From Scatosoma sp964459515 (lineage in GTDB: Bacteria; Bacillota; Clostridia; Christensenellales; Borkfalkiaceae): a stretch of DNA of 14,525 bases. The position numbers were made by a program, and so were the translations under genes. The notes beneath the pieces are model-generated. The model ran no database searches and was not told where the DNA came from. It saw only the letters and a list, made by a program, of their open reading frames with translations. Below, one piece after another: positions 1 to 8,103 of the stretch; the first letter of the stretch is position 1; every line of letters starts with the position of its first letter. The stretch lies in contig CAYWML010000036.1 of the NCBI GenBank assembly GCA_964459515.1, forward strand, positions 1 to 14,525, in the 5' to 3' direction.

Positions 1-37
1 TTCAAGTATATTGCCTTGCTATTCGGGATTTTTCGCC

Positions 38-73
38 GCAAAAGAACCGCCGTTTTCGACGAAAGCGGCGGTT
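38..73 (-). terminator. Intrinsic terminator after the MATE gene
   Basis: The arms 45-57 and 61-73 form a 13-bp hairpin (outer part AACCGCCG/CGGCGGTT, one T-G wobble, loop GAC). On the minus strand it is followed by TCTTTTG at 44-38. It lies 40 bases beyond the stop codon of the minus-strand transporter gene, so it most likely ends that transcript. The remaining bases 1-37 show no feature I can support. Confidence 0.8.
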
Positions 74-112
74 ATAAAAGCTTCTCAAAGGCGAAATCCG
101 ATTTGCATTTCT

Positions 113-1585
113 TCATTCAACGCATACCTGCCTATCCTCTTCCGCCGTTTCGGCGAGTTCAAACCGCTTCTTTTTCAGAATCTTAAAAAAATACACGGTG
201 AACGGGACGGAGAACAGGAAAGAACAGGCGTCGGAGACCGATTGACAGGACTGCACGCCCCGTAAACCGAACAGCGCAGGCAATATCCAAATGGCAGGGA
301 TATAGAACAAGCCTTGACGAGAAACGGAAAGCAGAGCGGCGAGGGCTTTGTTGCCGACCACTTGATAGGTAAGCCCTGCCATGAAATTCACGGGGAGCAA
401 CGGCATCGTGCAACATTGCAGGCGCAAGGCGAAGCAACCGATCTCCGTCGCCGTATCCGACAATTTGAAAAGCCCCATGAGATTTTTTGAAAAAACACCG
501 CAAACGATCGCAAACATCGCCATAAGCGCGGTTGCGAAAGCGAGCGTGAACAGATAGGCGGAACGAACGCGGTCGAACCGTTTCGCGCTGTAATTGTACC
601 CCAACACGGGCTGGTAGCCCTGCCCTATGCCGAGGGACATGGAAAAGGCGAGCATAAATACTTTCTGCACCACGTTAAACGCCGCCTGCGCCGCGTCGCC
701 GCCGCTTTCCGCGCCGTACGCCGCCATGCCGTAGCGATAGGCTACGCCGTTCAAAAACACCGAACAAAAGCTGGCGAGAATCTGCCGACAAAAACTCGGA
801 AATCCCGACGTGACGATATTTTTATACACGGAGAACTCGCGCGAGACGGCGCGAATGCGAATACGCACGATCGTGCGTTTCGACAAAAACATGAACAGCA
901 AAATGCTAAAACTCAGTACTTGACTGGCGCAGGTGGCAATCGCCGCACCCGATACGCCCATATCGAAAGTGAAAATCAACAGCGGATCTAACGCAACGTT
1001 GACGAGCGCGCCCGTCACCAAACCGATCATGGAAAGGAAAGCTTTCCCCTCCGCGCGCAACACGTTGTTCAAAACGAAAGACATACACATAATCGGTGCG
1101 GATAAAAGAATGTATACCGCGTATTGTTTGGAATAGCGCAAAGTTTCCGCGCCTATCGAACCGAACAAGCGCATAAGCGGCGTTAGGAACAGAAAGCCGA
1201 ACGCCATAATCAACAAGCCGCTGGCGCAACCGAGGAAAAACGCCGACGAGGCAACCGCGTCCGCGCCCTTTCTATCCCGTTTTCCGAGCAACGAGGAAAC
1301 GAGCACGCCGCTACCCATGCCGTAGGTGTAGCCGATGGCTTGTATAATCGACATCAACGCCAAAAGATTGCCGACCGCCGCCGTGATGGAATCGTTGCCG
1401 ATACGGGAAACGAAGTAGGTGTCCGCAAGGTTATAAAGCGAAGTGACCATCATGCTGAGCATGGTGGGAATGCCCAACCCTACGACCAATTTCGGAATCG
1501 GCGTTTTCGTCATTTTTACATACTGCTTTTTTTCTCTTTGCCGCAACGCTTCTTCGTCCTGCGTTGCAGCCGTGTTTTCTTCCAT
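113..1585 (-). CDS. MATE family multidrug/cation antiporter
   Basis: This 490-residue polytopic membrane protein belongs to the MATE (multidrug and toxic compound extrusion) family, which exports organic cations or metabolites using a Na+ or H+ gradient. After a charged cytoplasmic start of about 35 residues come repeated hydrophobic segments consistent with the usual 12 helices. Family hallmarks are visible: the first-helix stretch LGIPTMLSMMVTSLYNLADT, a GNDSITAAV segment, and the mid-protein LRAEGKAFLSMIGLVTGALVN. Length is slightly above the usual 450 or so because of the charged N-terminus and a hydrophilic C-terminal tail (EEDRQVCVE). I keep the first ATG because it lies just downstream of a good promoter; a second ATG at 1513 (residue 25, MTKTPIPKL) is possible. 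Neither start has a strong SD (only GGCGG before the first). It stands alone, diverging from the PH-domain gene. The substrate cannot be predicted. Confidence 0.9.
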   Translation of the reverse strand: MEENTAATQDEEALRQREKKQYVKMTKTPIPKLVVGLGIPTMLSMMVTSLYNLADTYFVSRIGNDSITAAVGNLLALMSIIQAIGYTYGMGSGVLVSSLLGKRDRKGADAVASSAFFLGCASGLLIMAFGFLFLTPLMRLFGSIGAETLRYSKQYAVYILLSAPIMCMSFVLNNVLRAEGKAFLSMIGLVTGALVNVALDPLLIFTFDMGVSGAAIATCASQVLSFSILLFMFLSKRTIVRIRIRAVSREFSVYKNIVTSGFPSFCRQILASFCSVFLNGVAYRYGMAAYGAESGGDAAQAAFNVVQKVFMLAFSMSLGIGQGYQPVLGYNYSAKRFDRVRSAYLFTLAFATALMAMFAIVCGVFSKNLMGLFKLSDTATEIGCFALRLQCCTMPLLPVNFMAGLTYQVVGNKALAALLSVSRQGLFYIPAIWILPALFGLRGVQSCQSVSDACSFLFSVPFTVYFFKILKKKRFELAETAEEDRQVCVE

Positions 1586-1618
1586 ACCGTATACCGCCGT
1601 AAAAATTTATACCCCTAC

Positions 1619-1647
1619 ATTATACGCCTTTCGGCGATAAATAGCAA
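1619..1647 (-). promoter_or_regulatory. Sigma-A promoter of the MATE gene
   Basis: On the minus strand TTGCTA (1647-1642) is followed after exactly 17 bp by a perfect TATAAT (1624-1619). Transcription should start near 1612, giving a leader of about 27 nt. The spacer contains a small hairpin sequence, CGCC-GAAA-GGCG (1636-1625). Confidence 0.7.
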
Positions 1648-1687
1648 GCTTATCCCCCGTCTTTCCATCTTTTCTTTTGCAAAACGG

Positions 1688-1716
1688 TTGCTTTTCTTGC
1701 AAAAGCGTGCTATACT
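1688..1716 (+). promoter_or_regulatory. Sigma-A promoter directly abutting the PH-domain gene
   Basis: TTGCTT (1688-1693), a 17-bp spacer and TATACT (1711-1716) fit a sigma-A promoter. The -10 box is followed by six bases (GAAAGT) and then the ATG at 1723, so the predicted start point falls on or next to the start codon. TTGCAAAA occurs at 1677-1684 and again at 1697-1704, 20 bp apart, and GCTTTT/AAAAGC (1690-1695/1701-1706) forms an inverted repeat over the -35 and spacer. Both are possible operator half-sites. Confidence 0.7.
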
Positions 1717-1722
1717 GAAAGT

Positions 1723-2217
1723 ATGAAACACGAACATAAAAAAGCTCCCGAAACAACGGGAAAAATATTTACCTTGCGCTTCTCGAAGACCGTGACGGCG
1801 TTGGCAATCGGCGCGCTCGCGCTGAGTATTCTCGGCATTGCCGTCAGCGTTTGGCGGATTGCGAAATTCGGTTTACACGGCGTAAACGATTGGTTGCAAT
1901 CCCCTTTCCTTATCCTTATTTGCATTTTTTGCGTCGTCTTGGTCGCTTCTATCCTCGCGCGTTCGCGCTATATCGTGACCGACGAATATTTTATTACACA
2001 ATTCGGATTTATCCGCAGCAAATTTTCGATAAAGGAAATTACGTCCGTCGAATTGGACACCGACACAAAAAAGCTGACCGTGTACATGGGCGAAACGCAA
2101 TTTTTCGTCCTTTCCGCCGACGTTCGGCAAAACGACGCGCTGGTGACGGCGTTGCGCGAAAAAAATTCGGATATAGAATTCACCTTTACCTTAGCCGAAA
2201 AAAACGAAAACGAATAA
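1723..2217 (+). CDS. Two-helix membrane protein with bacterial PH (DUF304-like) domain
   Basis: This is a 164-residue membrane protein. Two hydrophobic segments (about residues 22-46 and 63-82) are followed by a soluble, presumably cytoplasmic, domain starting at SRYIVTDEYFI. The pattern of a Y-x-(V/I)-T-(D/N) turn, a short strand (FITQFGFI) and an I-xx-I-xx-V strand pair is that of small bacterial pleckstrin-homology/DUF304 membrane proteins, whose function is largely unknown. A charged tail (AEKNENE) ends the protein. The ATG at 1723 has no SD and sits six bases after the -10 box. An in-frame TTG at 1774, with GGGA about 13 bases upstream, would give a 147-residue protein that still contains both helices. 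It is monocistronic, divergent from MATE and convergent with the lipoprotein gene. Fold assignment is by sequence pattern only. Confidence 0.75.
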   Translation: MKHEHKKAPETTGKIFTLRFSKTVTALAIGALALSILGIAVSVWRIAKFGLHGVNDWLQSPFLILICIFCVVLVASILARSRYIVTDEYFITQFGFIRSKFSIKEITSVELDTDTKKLTVYMGETQFFVLSADVRQNDALVTALREKNSDIEFTFTLAEKNENE

Positions 2218-2237
2218 TCCCGTTTTACGCAAAAGTT

Positions 2238-2274
2238 AAGCTCGATTTCACACTTGAAATCGAGCTTTCTTTTT
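2238..2274. terminator. Bidirectional intrinsic terminator between convergent genes
   Basis: A perfect 13-bp stem (2238-2250 with 2255-2267, core AGCTCGATTTCA/TGAAATCGAGCT, loop CACT) lies between two convergent stop codons. On the plus strand it is followed by TCTTTTT, on the minus strand by AACTTTTG. It should terminate both the PH-domain gene and the lipoprotein gene. Confidence 0.9.
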
Positions 2275-2286
2275 ACCTTATTGCAA

Positions 2287-4386
2287 TCAGTCGTCCAAAT
2301 CCAACAAATCTTGATATTTCTTTTGATAGCGCGTTACGCAAGTTTCCGTATCATACTTAATCAAAACGCGGTTCTGTTCTTCCGTGGCGTAATCGGTGTA
2401 CGCGGTTTCTTTCATCGCTTCGTAGAAGAGATTGGAGAACGTGCCCTCCGTATCTTTGTCGGCGTGCACGTAGCCGCCGTATACTTCGCCGCCCGTATAT
2501 TTGAACGAGCAATACAGAATATGCCAACCGTAATCGGTAGCGCAGACGGAATAGCTGCCGACGCCCTCTTTCACCAACGCTTGCGCCGCGTATTCGAATT
2601 CTTTCACGAAATCCGTGCCGTACGGGGACACCGCATAGCCCATGTAGGTATTCAAGCAACCCGTATCCGTGCTATACGCGAACATAAGCTCGTTTACGGC
2701 GGACAAAGCTTTGTATTGGTCGCTTTCCGCATTGAAGAAGTTTGCCGCGGACGTATCCGTTAAGGCAACCTTACCCGTATAGTAGGTGAACTTGCCGTAA
2801 TCGGTTTTACCCTTGGTCGTGTACGGCGCTACGCCGTAGGTCGCCGTGCTCTTCGCGCCGCTTGCCGTAGCACCCGACGTTTCGCTTACGTAACTTTCGA
2901 AAATATCGATAAACTCGTCGATGGAAACCTTGTTCGGCGTGGTCTTGTATTCGTCGCCGTCCTCGTCCTCCGTCACCGTGCCGTTGTAGGCGTAATTGCC
3001 TGCGTACTGCGTGAGCTTTTTATATTTTCCCGTGGTGTTTACGTTGTTATCGAAGAAGTAGTATTTGCCGTCCTCTTTGACGTAGGAATAATTCGCGTGG
3101 TCGTGCATCGAAATCCAGCTGCCGCGCTGATCTTCGCCTTCAACGTTCGTCAACAAGTCTTTGCGTACGTCGTACAAACGATCTTGCGTAAGCCCTTTGT
3201 TCTTCGCCTCGGTATACGCGACGTTCTGTTCCGCCGAGAAGGGCAACAAAATGTTGTATACATAGCCGAAATCCTTTAAGCCGTAGAGAAGGAAAGCATC
3301 TGCGGAAGCCGAATCCATAGCCGAATCGAACGCCGTGGGATCGTTTTTGTAGGATTTTTCCTGCAAAGCGAGCGTTTCGGCATACTTGGTCGTCATATAC
3401 GCTTCGTCGAGCTTATCGCTGATATTCTTTTCCAACGCCTCGTAGTATTTGCTGATCAAGCTCTGTCCCAAGATAGAAGAAAGCTCTACGTAGTAATATT
3501 CGAGCAGCGTGACGTCTTTCGTGTCTTCGTCCTCGCCGATGAGGTTATAACCTTGCAAATTTGCGAGGAAAGCGTTGTAGGCTTTCAAACGGGTAGCCGT
3601 CGTAGAACCTTCCTGCTTTTCGTATTCGCCGCAAGAATCCGCGCCCTTTTTATTGCGCCCCGTGTACACGTCGTAATCGGTGGTGTAATATTCGTCCTCT
3701 TCCGTATCGACGTCGGTGGGCAAGGTGCGCGCTTCTTCGTGATTGTGTTCCTCGTCGTCCGAAGAAATATACGAAGATTCGATAGAATCCAAAGAGTTGT
3801 TCAAAGACTTTTTCAGGCTGTATTCCGCAATGTCGTACGCCTTCATCGCCTCTTTGTCGCTATCGTCCTCGCAACCTTCCGTCAAGAAATACTTCAACGT
3901 CAAAACTTCGGGGTATTTTTCCAACAAAGTTTTCTTCGTCGAGTTCTTTTCCGCCGCTATCTGCTTCTCCACGTACTTTGTGCAAGCTTCCGCGGAAAGG
4001 GAAGGGTTATTCTTTAAGAAATACGCAACGGCAACCTGTATCATAATCTTGCGATTGACAAGGTTGTCCATCAACATATTGAAAGTATCTTCATAGGAAT
4101 AGCCATAGCTTTCTACGTATTGATAGCCCGTGGAAAGGAACATACTGACGAGATCGCGTTTTTTAATATCCTTGGTGAGATTTTTCAAAACTTTCTCCAC
4201 GTCGCTCGCTTTGGCTTTGTAAGCGTCGTCCTTTTTCAGTTCCTCAATCACGTTCACCGTGGCAACCACTTGTTCGAGGTCTTTTTCTCCGTCCGTAACG
4301 ATAAAGTTACAGCCCGTCGCGCCTACCGTCAACGCAATGCCGAGTAGCAGCGCAGCCGTCTTTTTCAATGTCTGTGTCTTTTTCAT
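2287..4386 (-). CDS. Large secreted parvulin-like (PrsA/SurA-type) foldase lipoprotein
   Basis: This 699-residue lipoprotein probably helps fold exported proteins on the outer face of the membrane. The start at 4386 is chosen over an upstream ATG because it has a GGAG SD and begins a lipoprotein signal: MKK, a hydrophobic core, and the lipobox ATGC with the modified Cys at residue 26. Residues 39-129 resemble the SurA/PrsA N-terminal helical domain (KKRDLVSMFL, GYSYEDTFNMLMDNLVNRKI). FGYVYNILLPF (373-383) looks like the first strand of a parvulin domain. The rest appears only at 566-626 (FAYSTDTG, then FVKEFEYAAQALVKEGVG, then DYGWHILYC), leaving an insertion of about 180 residues. Acidic and Tyr-rich stretches lie near 205-255 and 465-480. 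Its place directly downstream of mfd matches the PPIC-type gene found there in many Firmicutes. Whether isomerase activity is retained is uncertain, since the domain is divergent. Confidence 0.78.
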   Translation of the reverse strand: MKKTQTLKKTAALLLGIALTVGATGCNFIVTDGEKDLEQVVATVNVIEELKKDDAYKAKASDVEKVLKNLTKDIKKRDLVSMFLSTGYQYVESYGYSYEDTFNMLMDNLVNRKIMIQVAVAYFLKNNPSLSAEACTKYVEKQIAAEKNSTKKTLLEKYPEVLTLKYFLTEGCEDDSDKEAMKAYDIAEYSLKKSLNNSLDSIESSYISSDDEEHNHEEARTLPTDVDTEEDEYYTTDYDVYTGRNKKGADSCGEYEKQEGSTTATRLKAYNAFLANLQGYNLIGEDEDTKDVTLLEYYYVELSSILGQSLISKYYEALEKNISDKLDEAYMTTKYAETLALQEKSYKNDPTAFDSAMDSASADAFLLYGLKDFGYVYNILLPFSAEQNVAYTEAKNKGLTQDRLYDVRKDLLTNVEGEDQRGSWISMHDHANYSYVKEDGKYYFFDNNVNTTGKYKKLTQYAGNYAYNGTVTEDEDGDEYKTTPNKVSIDEFIDIFESYVSETSGATASGAKSTATYGVAPYTTKGKTDYGKFTYYTGKVALTDTSAANFFNAESDQYKALSAVNELMFAYSTDTGCLNTYMGYAVSPYGTDFVKEFEYAAQALVKEGVGSYSVCATDYGWHILYCSFKYTGGEVYGGYVHADKDTEGTFSNLFYEAMKETAYTDYATEEQNRVLIKYDTETCVTRYQKKYQDLLDLDD

Positions 4387-4450
4387 AAAATCGCTCCGAT
4401 TTTTATCCTGCTTTTCGCGATACCGAACTTCGTACAGCGTACAAAAGTAT

Positions 4451-4479
4451 ACTTTACCCCTTTTGTCCAGTATCGTCAA
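4451..4479 (-). promoter_or_regulatory. Second candidate promoter of the lipoprotein gene
   Basis: TTGACG (4479-4474), a 17-bp spacer and TAAAGT (4456-4451) could form a proximal promoter. The -10 overlaps a perfect 12-bp palindrome, AAAGTATACTTT (4444-4455), that could be an operator. It is weaker than the distal promoter at 4485-4513. Confidence 0.4.
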
Positions 4480-4484
4480 GTTCT

Positions 4485-4513
4485 ATTATACTCTATTTTT
4501 TCGTAAAGTGCAA
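4485..4513 (-). promoter_or_regulatory. Distal sigma-A promoter of the lipoprotein gene
   Basis: TTGCAC (4513-4508), 17 bp, then a perfect TATAAT (4490-4485). It begins 11 bases after the mfd stop codon, and no terminator is visible between them, so the lipoprotein may be transcribed both by read-through and from here. The predicted 5' leader is about 90 nt. Confidence 0.7.
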
Positions 4514-4523
4514 ACGTTTTTGC

Positions 4524-7500
4524 TTATAAACCTGCGAAAGTTAGCGCAAATTTCAAAAATTTCGTCATTTCCGCCATCAATTCCGCCGCTTCGCGCTTGC
4601 CGAAGAACTCTATAACGGGAGCTTCCGTCATATTCAGACGCACTTTGCCGCGGTATTCGTCCATCGCCGCGAGTATGCGTTTGTCGCCCAGCGCGGCAAG
4701 CGACGGAAATTCCAACGCCCCGACGCCTTTCACGAGAGAGATCTTCCGCACGTTGAATTTCGCCGCGTAACTCTTCAACACCGCTATCACGAGCAGGTTT
4801 TCCGTGGCGCGCGGCAACTCCCCGTACGTATCGCGCAAGGAAGCGTATACGCGCTTATAATCGGCAATCGTCGATATTTCCGCGATCTGTTTATAGCAAT
4901 CGAGCCGCCCTGCCGAAGATTCGACGTAACCCTCGGAAATGTATGCGTTTGCCCGAATGTCCAGCTCGGCAACCGTTTGGCTTTCGCCCGTCAGTTCCTC
5001 TTTCAAGAGTTTGGAATACAGTTCGTACCCCACTTTGTCCATGTGCCCGTGCTGTTCCGCACCGAGCACGTTGCCCGCGCCGCGAATTTCCAAATCGCGC
5101 ATGGCGAGTTTGTAACCCGAACCGAGCTCGGTAAATTCCATAATCGCCTTTAAGCGCGCGGCGGCGTTTTCCGTCATTACCTTTTCCGCCTTAAAGGTGA
5201 AATAGGCGTGCGCGAGCCGCGTGCCGCGCCCGACTCTGCCTTTTAATTGATAGAGCTGCGATATGCCCAAGCGATCGCTGTCGATGACGATTATCGTATT
5301 GGCGTTGGGCAGATCGATTCCGTTTTCGATAATCGTCGTGGTGACGAGAATATCCGCCGCCCCGTCGTAGAAATCCGAAACGGCGTTTTCCAGCGTCGCT
5401 TTGTCCATTCTGCCGTGCGCGACGGAAAGCTTCGCTTCGGGCAAAATACGCCGTATCTGCGCGGCAAAGGTAAAAATACTTTCTACTTTGTTATAGAGAA
5501 TAAACACCTGTCCGCCGCGCGAAAGCTCCCGTATGCAAGCGTCGCGCAACAGCGTTTCCGTTTCTTCCACTACGTACGTCTGCACGGGCAACCGCTCCCT
5601 CGGCGGCGTTTGTATCGTGGAAATATCCCGTATTCCCGAAAGGGACATGTGCAGCGTACGCGGAATGGGCGTTGCCGTCATGGTAAGACAATCGACGCCG
5701 CGACGAAGATTTTTTATCTTTTCTTTATGCTCCACGCCGAAACGTTGCTCCTCGTCCAAAACGAGCAGACCGAGTTCCTTAAAGCGCACGTCGGCGGAAA
5801 GCAGGCGGTGCGTGCCGATGACGAGATCGATCGTGCCGTCCTCCAAGCCCTGCAACGTCGCCGCTTGTTCTTTCGGCGTATTAAAGCGATTTAAGCAAGC
5901 CACCCGTACGCCGAACGCGGCAAAGCGCGCCGTTGCCGTACGGAAATGCTGTTTGCAAAGCACCGTGCTCGGGCACATCAAAGCCGCTTGCTTGCCTGCC
6001 AGAACGCAGAGATATATCGCGCGAAACGCGACCTCCGTCTTGCCGAAACCGACGTCGCCGCAAAGCAGGCGATCCATTACCTTTTCCGAACACATATCCG
6101 CCTTGATCTCCGCCACGGAGCACGCTTGATCCGCCGTCAATTCGTACGGGAACGCATCCTCGAACTCGCGCATGAATACCGCGTTGTCGGGAAAGGAAAA
6201 GCCGTGCTTTTCGGCGCGCTCCGCATACAGCTTTTTCAAATCGAAAGCGAGCTTTTTCAAGGAGGCTTTGACGCGCGCTTTCACACGCTCGAAATCCGCT
6301 CCGCCGATCTTGCTGAGCGTCGGCGCGACTTCGCCGACGTACTTCGACAATACGTCCATACACTCCGCAGGGACGTAGAGCATATCGCCGTCCTTGTACG
6401 ATACGGCAAGATATTCCTTCGTGCCGTCCGTCGTTTCTATCTTTTTCACGCCGACCGCCTTGCCGATGCCGTGCGTTTCGTGCACGACGAAATCGCCCAC
6501 TTCGGGCGCGACGAACATATCGCCGCGCTTGCGGCGCAACCGCTTCGTTTCCCGCGGCTTCGTATATAGATCGCCCGTGCCGATGATCGCCAACTTACAT
6601 TCGTGCAATACCATGCCCTTATCCAGCGTTTCTTCGACGATACAAACGCCGTTCAGGGCGGAAAGCGTATCGGGCAACTTGACCGTGGAAACGTAGCTTT
6701 CCGAAAGCTGTTCGCTCATCAATGCGGCGCGTTTGCCGTCGCCGCAATACAAAAGCACGCGATAGCCCCCTCGCCGCCAATTGGAAACGTCGGTGAGAAG
6801 AGCCGTAACGCCGTTGAGATACTTCGTCGTCGGCGTGGCGGTGAAATTGTAAATTTTCAGCGGTTGGAAGAAAAAGGGATTGCCCGTAAACGTCTGCATT
6901 GCCACGCGGCGAACCTTCGTTACGTCCGCAAGGAATTTTTCTTTATCGACGAGCTGTCGCAGGGAAAAATCGAAGGCTTCTCCCCCCGACTGCAAACGAT
7001 GAAAACGTTCTTCGTGTTCCTTATACAGCGCGTGAAAGCGATCCCAAAGGGTTTTCCCCTCGTCGAAAATCAAAAGGGTATCTTGCGGCAACACGGAAAA
7101 GAAATCCGCGCTGTTTTCCAAAAGCGGCATTAAAAAGGCGTTTTCCGCGTATTCTTCCGACAAAAGCTCGTCGGCGATCGCGCGAGCGCGCGCGTACGCT
7201 TCGGCGGTGGAAAACTTCTTTACGCCCGTTTCCAAGGCGGCGCGAATACGCGGCGCATCCGCCTCCGTCATCAAAACATCGGTGGCGGCAAGAATAGAAA
7301 CGGTTTCCGCGCTCGGCAACCGCTCGCCCGTGTCCGCGTCGTACGGCTTGATTTTTTCCACGGTATCGCCGAAGAAATCGATACGCACGGGATTGGCGGC
7401 GTTGACGGGAAAAATATCCAAAATATCGCCGCGAACGGCAAAAACGCCCTTGGTTTCCACCTCGAAACCGCGCGTATAACCCATCTCCGTCAAACGCTTC

Positions 7501-7931
7501 GGCAGGCTGACGAAATCGTATTCCTCGCCGACCTGCAAACGCAAAACGGGCAAACGTTTCGGAAAAAGCTGCAAAAGCGCGTCCAGCTCCGCCACGACGA
7601 CGTCCGCGCCGCCGTACAGCGCGTAAATCCCGTTTAAGCGGCGAAAAAGCGAATCCTTAGACAATGCCTTGCGATAGAGCAAAACCTCGTCTTTGGCAGC
7701 AAGCACTTCCGTCTTTTTGCCCGAAAGCGCGGCGATGTTATCGGCGGCTTTGCGCGCGCTCGTTCCGTCGCCGACCACGTACACGACGGGCAACGGCGAC
7801 GCACCAGCCAAAAGATATTTCAAGGAATCGGAAACGCCGAAAACCGCCGTGGGCGTACCGCGGCGGATATCTTCTTCGTACGAGGCGTATTCCTCGCCGA
7901 GCTGTTGCAGGGTGAAAAAATTTCGTTTCAT
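4524..7931 (-). CDS. mfd: Transcription-repair coupling factor Mfd
   Basis: This 1135-residue DNA translocase displaces RNA polymerase stalled at lesions and recruits the UvrA/UvrB excision machinery. In order: an N-terminal UvrB-like region (about 1-230) including the segment GVFAVRGDILDIFPV and lacking a functional Walker A, as in all Mfd; a CarD-like polymerase-interaction domain (from about 474, GDFVVHETHGIGKAVGV); and the RecG-like translocase with Walker A GDVGFGKT (K631), the DEEQ box (D726-Q729), TATPIPRTL, IIENGIDLPNAN and QLYQLKGRVGRG. Next come the TRG motif region (AMRDLEIRGAGN, then GAEQHGHMDKVGYELY, about 940-975) and the C-terminal D7 domain. Length is normal for the family. 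The start has a GGGAG SD. It lies between pth and the foldase lipoprotein, the usual Firmicutes order. I see no strong promoter upstream, so read-through from pth is likely. Confidence 0.98.
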   Translation of the reverse strand: MKRNFFTLQQLGEEYASYEEDIRRGTPTAVFGVSDSLKYLLAGASPLPVVYVVGDGTSARKAADNIAALSGKKTEVLAAKDEVLLYRKALSKDSLFRRLNGIYALYGGADVVVAELDALLQLFPKRLPVLRLQVGEEYDFVSLPKRLTEMGYTRGFEVETKGVFAVRGDILDIFPVNAANPVRIDFFGDTVEKIKPYDADTGERLPSAETVSILAATDVLMTEADAPRIRAALETGVKKFSTAEAYARARAIADELLSEEYAENAFLMPLLENSADFFSVLPQDTLLIFDEGKTLWDRFHALYKEHEERFHRLQSGGEAFDFSLRQLVDKEKFLADVTKVRRVAMQTFTGNPFFFQPLKIYNFTATPTTKYLNGVTALLTDVSNWRRGGYRVLLYCGDGKRAALMSEQLSESYVSTVKLPDTLSALNGVCIVEETLDKGMVLHECKLAIIGTGDLYTKPRETKRLRRKRGDMFVAPEVGDFVVHETHGIGKAVGVKKIETTDGTKEYLAVSYKDGDMLYVPAECMDVLSKYVGEVAPTLSKIGGADFERVKARVKASLKKLAFDLKKLYAERAEKHGFSFPDNAVFMREFEDAFPYELTADQACSVAEIKADMCSEKVMDRLLCGDVGFGKTEVAFRAIYLCVLAGKQAALMCPSTVLCKQHFRTATARFAAFGVRVACLNRFNTPKEQAATLQGLEDGTIDLVIGTHRLLSADVRFKELGLLVLDEEQRFGVEHKEKIKNLRRGVDCLTMTATPIPRTLHMSLSGIRDISTIQTPPRERLPVQTYVVEETETLLRDACIRELSRGGQVFILYNKVESIFTFAAQIRRILPEAKLSVAHGRMDKATLENAVSDFYDGAADILVTTTIIENGIDLPNANTIIVIDSDRLGISQLYQLKGRVGRGTRLAHAYFTFKAEKVMTENAAARLKAIMEFTELGSGYKLAMRDLEIRGAGNVLGAEQHGHMDKVGYELYSKLLKEELTGESQTVAELDIRANAYISEGYVESSAGRLDCYKQIAEISTIADYKRVYASLRDTYGELPRATENLLVIAVLKSYAAKFNVRKISLVKGVGALEFPSLAALGDKRILAAMDEYRGKVRLNMTEAPVIEFFGKREAAELMAEMTKFLKFALTFAGL

Positions 7932-7990
7932 GAAGAACTCCCGTTAAGGCTGTCGTAAAACGTAGGGGTAGTAGAGAAAATCGTTTCCGC

Positions 7991-8103
7991 GGCAATCCAA
8001 AGGATTGCCACGAGATTGCCGCGTCGCTTCGCTCCTCGCAATGACGGGGAGGGCGGCTTTCCGATGGGTTTGCGCTCCGCGCAATGACGGGGAGAGCGGC
8101 GGC
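7991..8103. repeat. Dispersed palindromic (REP-like) intergenic repeat
   Basis: The gap between mfd and pth is filled by palindromic repeat units. GGCAATCC-AAA-GGATTGCC (7991-8009) is an 8-bp hairpin. It is followed by a unit beginning GATTGCCGCGTCGCTTCGCT and ending CTCGCAATGACGGGGAG (8014-8052), which itself pairs ATTGC with GCAAT. A second, partial unit with CGCGCAATGACGGGGAGAG (8079-8097) runs up to the pth stop codon. From general knowledge, near-identical short elements occur in many copies in diverse bacterial genomes, outside genes. A role in mRNA stability or attenuation between pth and mfd is possible. It codes for nothing credible. Confidence 0.75.

Noticed and set aside
877..888. 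Spo0A-box-like TTTCGACAAAA inside the MATE gene (similar cores near 6345 and 8784)
   Set aside because: They are intragenic, explained by ordinary codons (for example Leu-Ser-Lys), and not next to a promoter.
4387..4479. 31-residue N-terminal extension of the lipoprotein frame
   Set aside because: It would bury the lipoprotein signal and overlap the promoter region; the ATG at 4386 has an SD and a perfect signal-peptide start.
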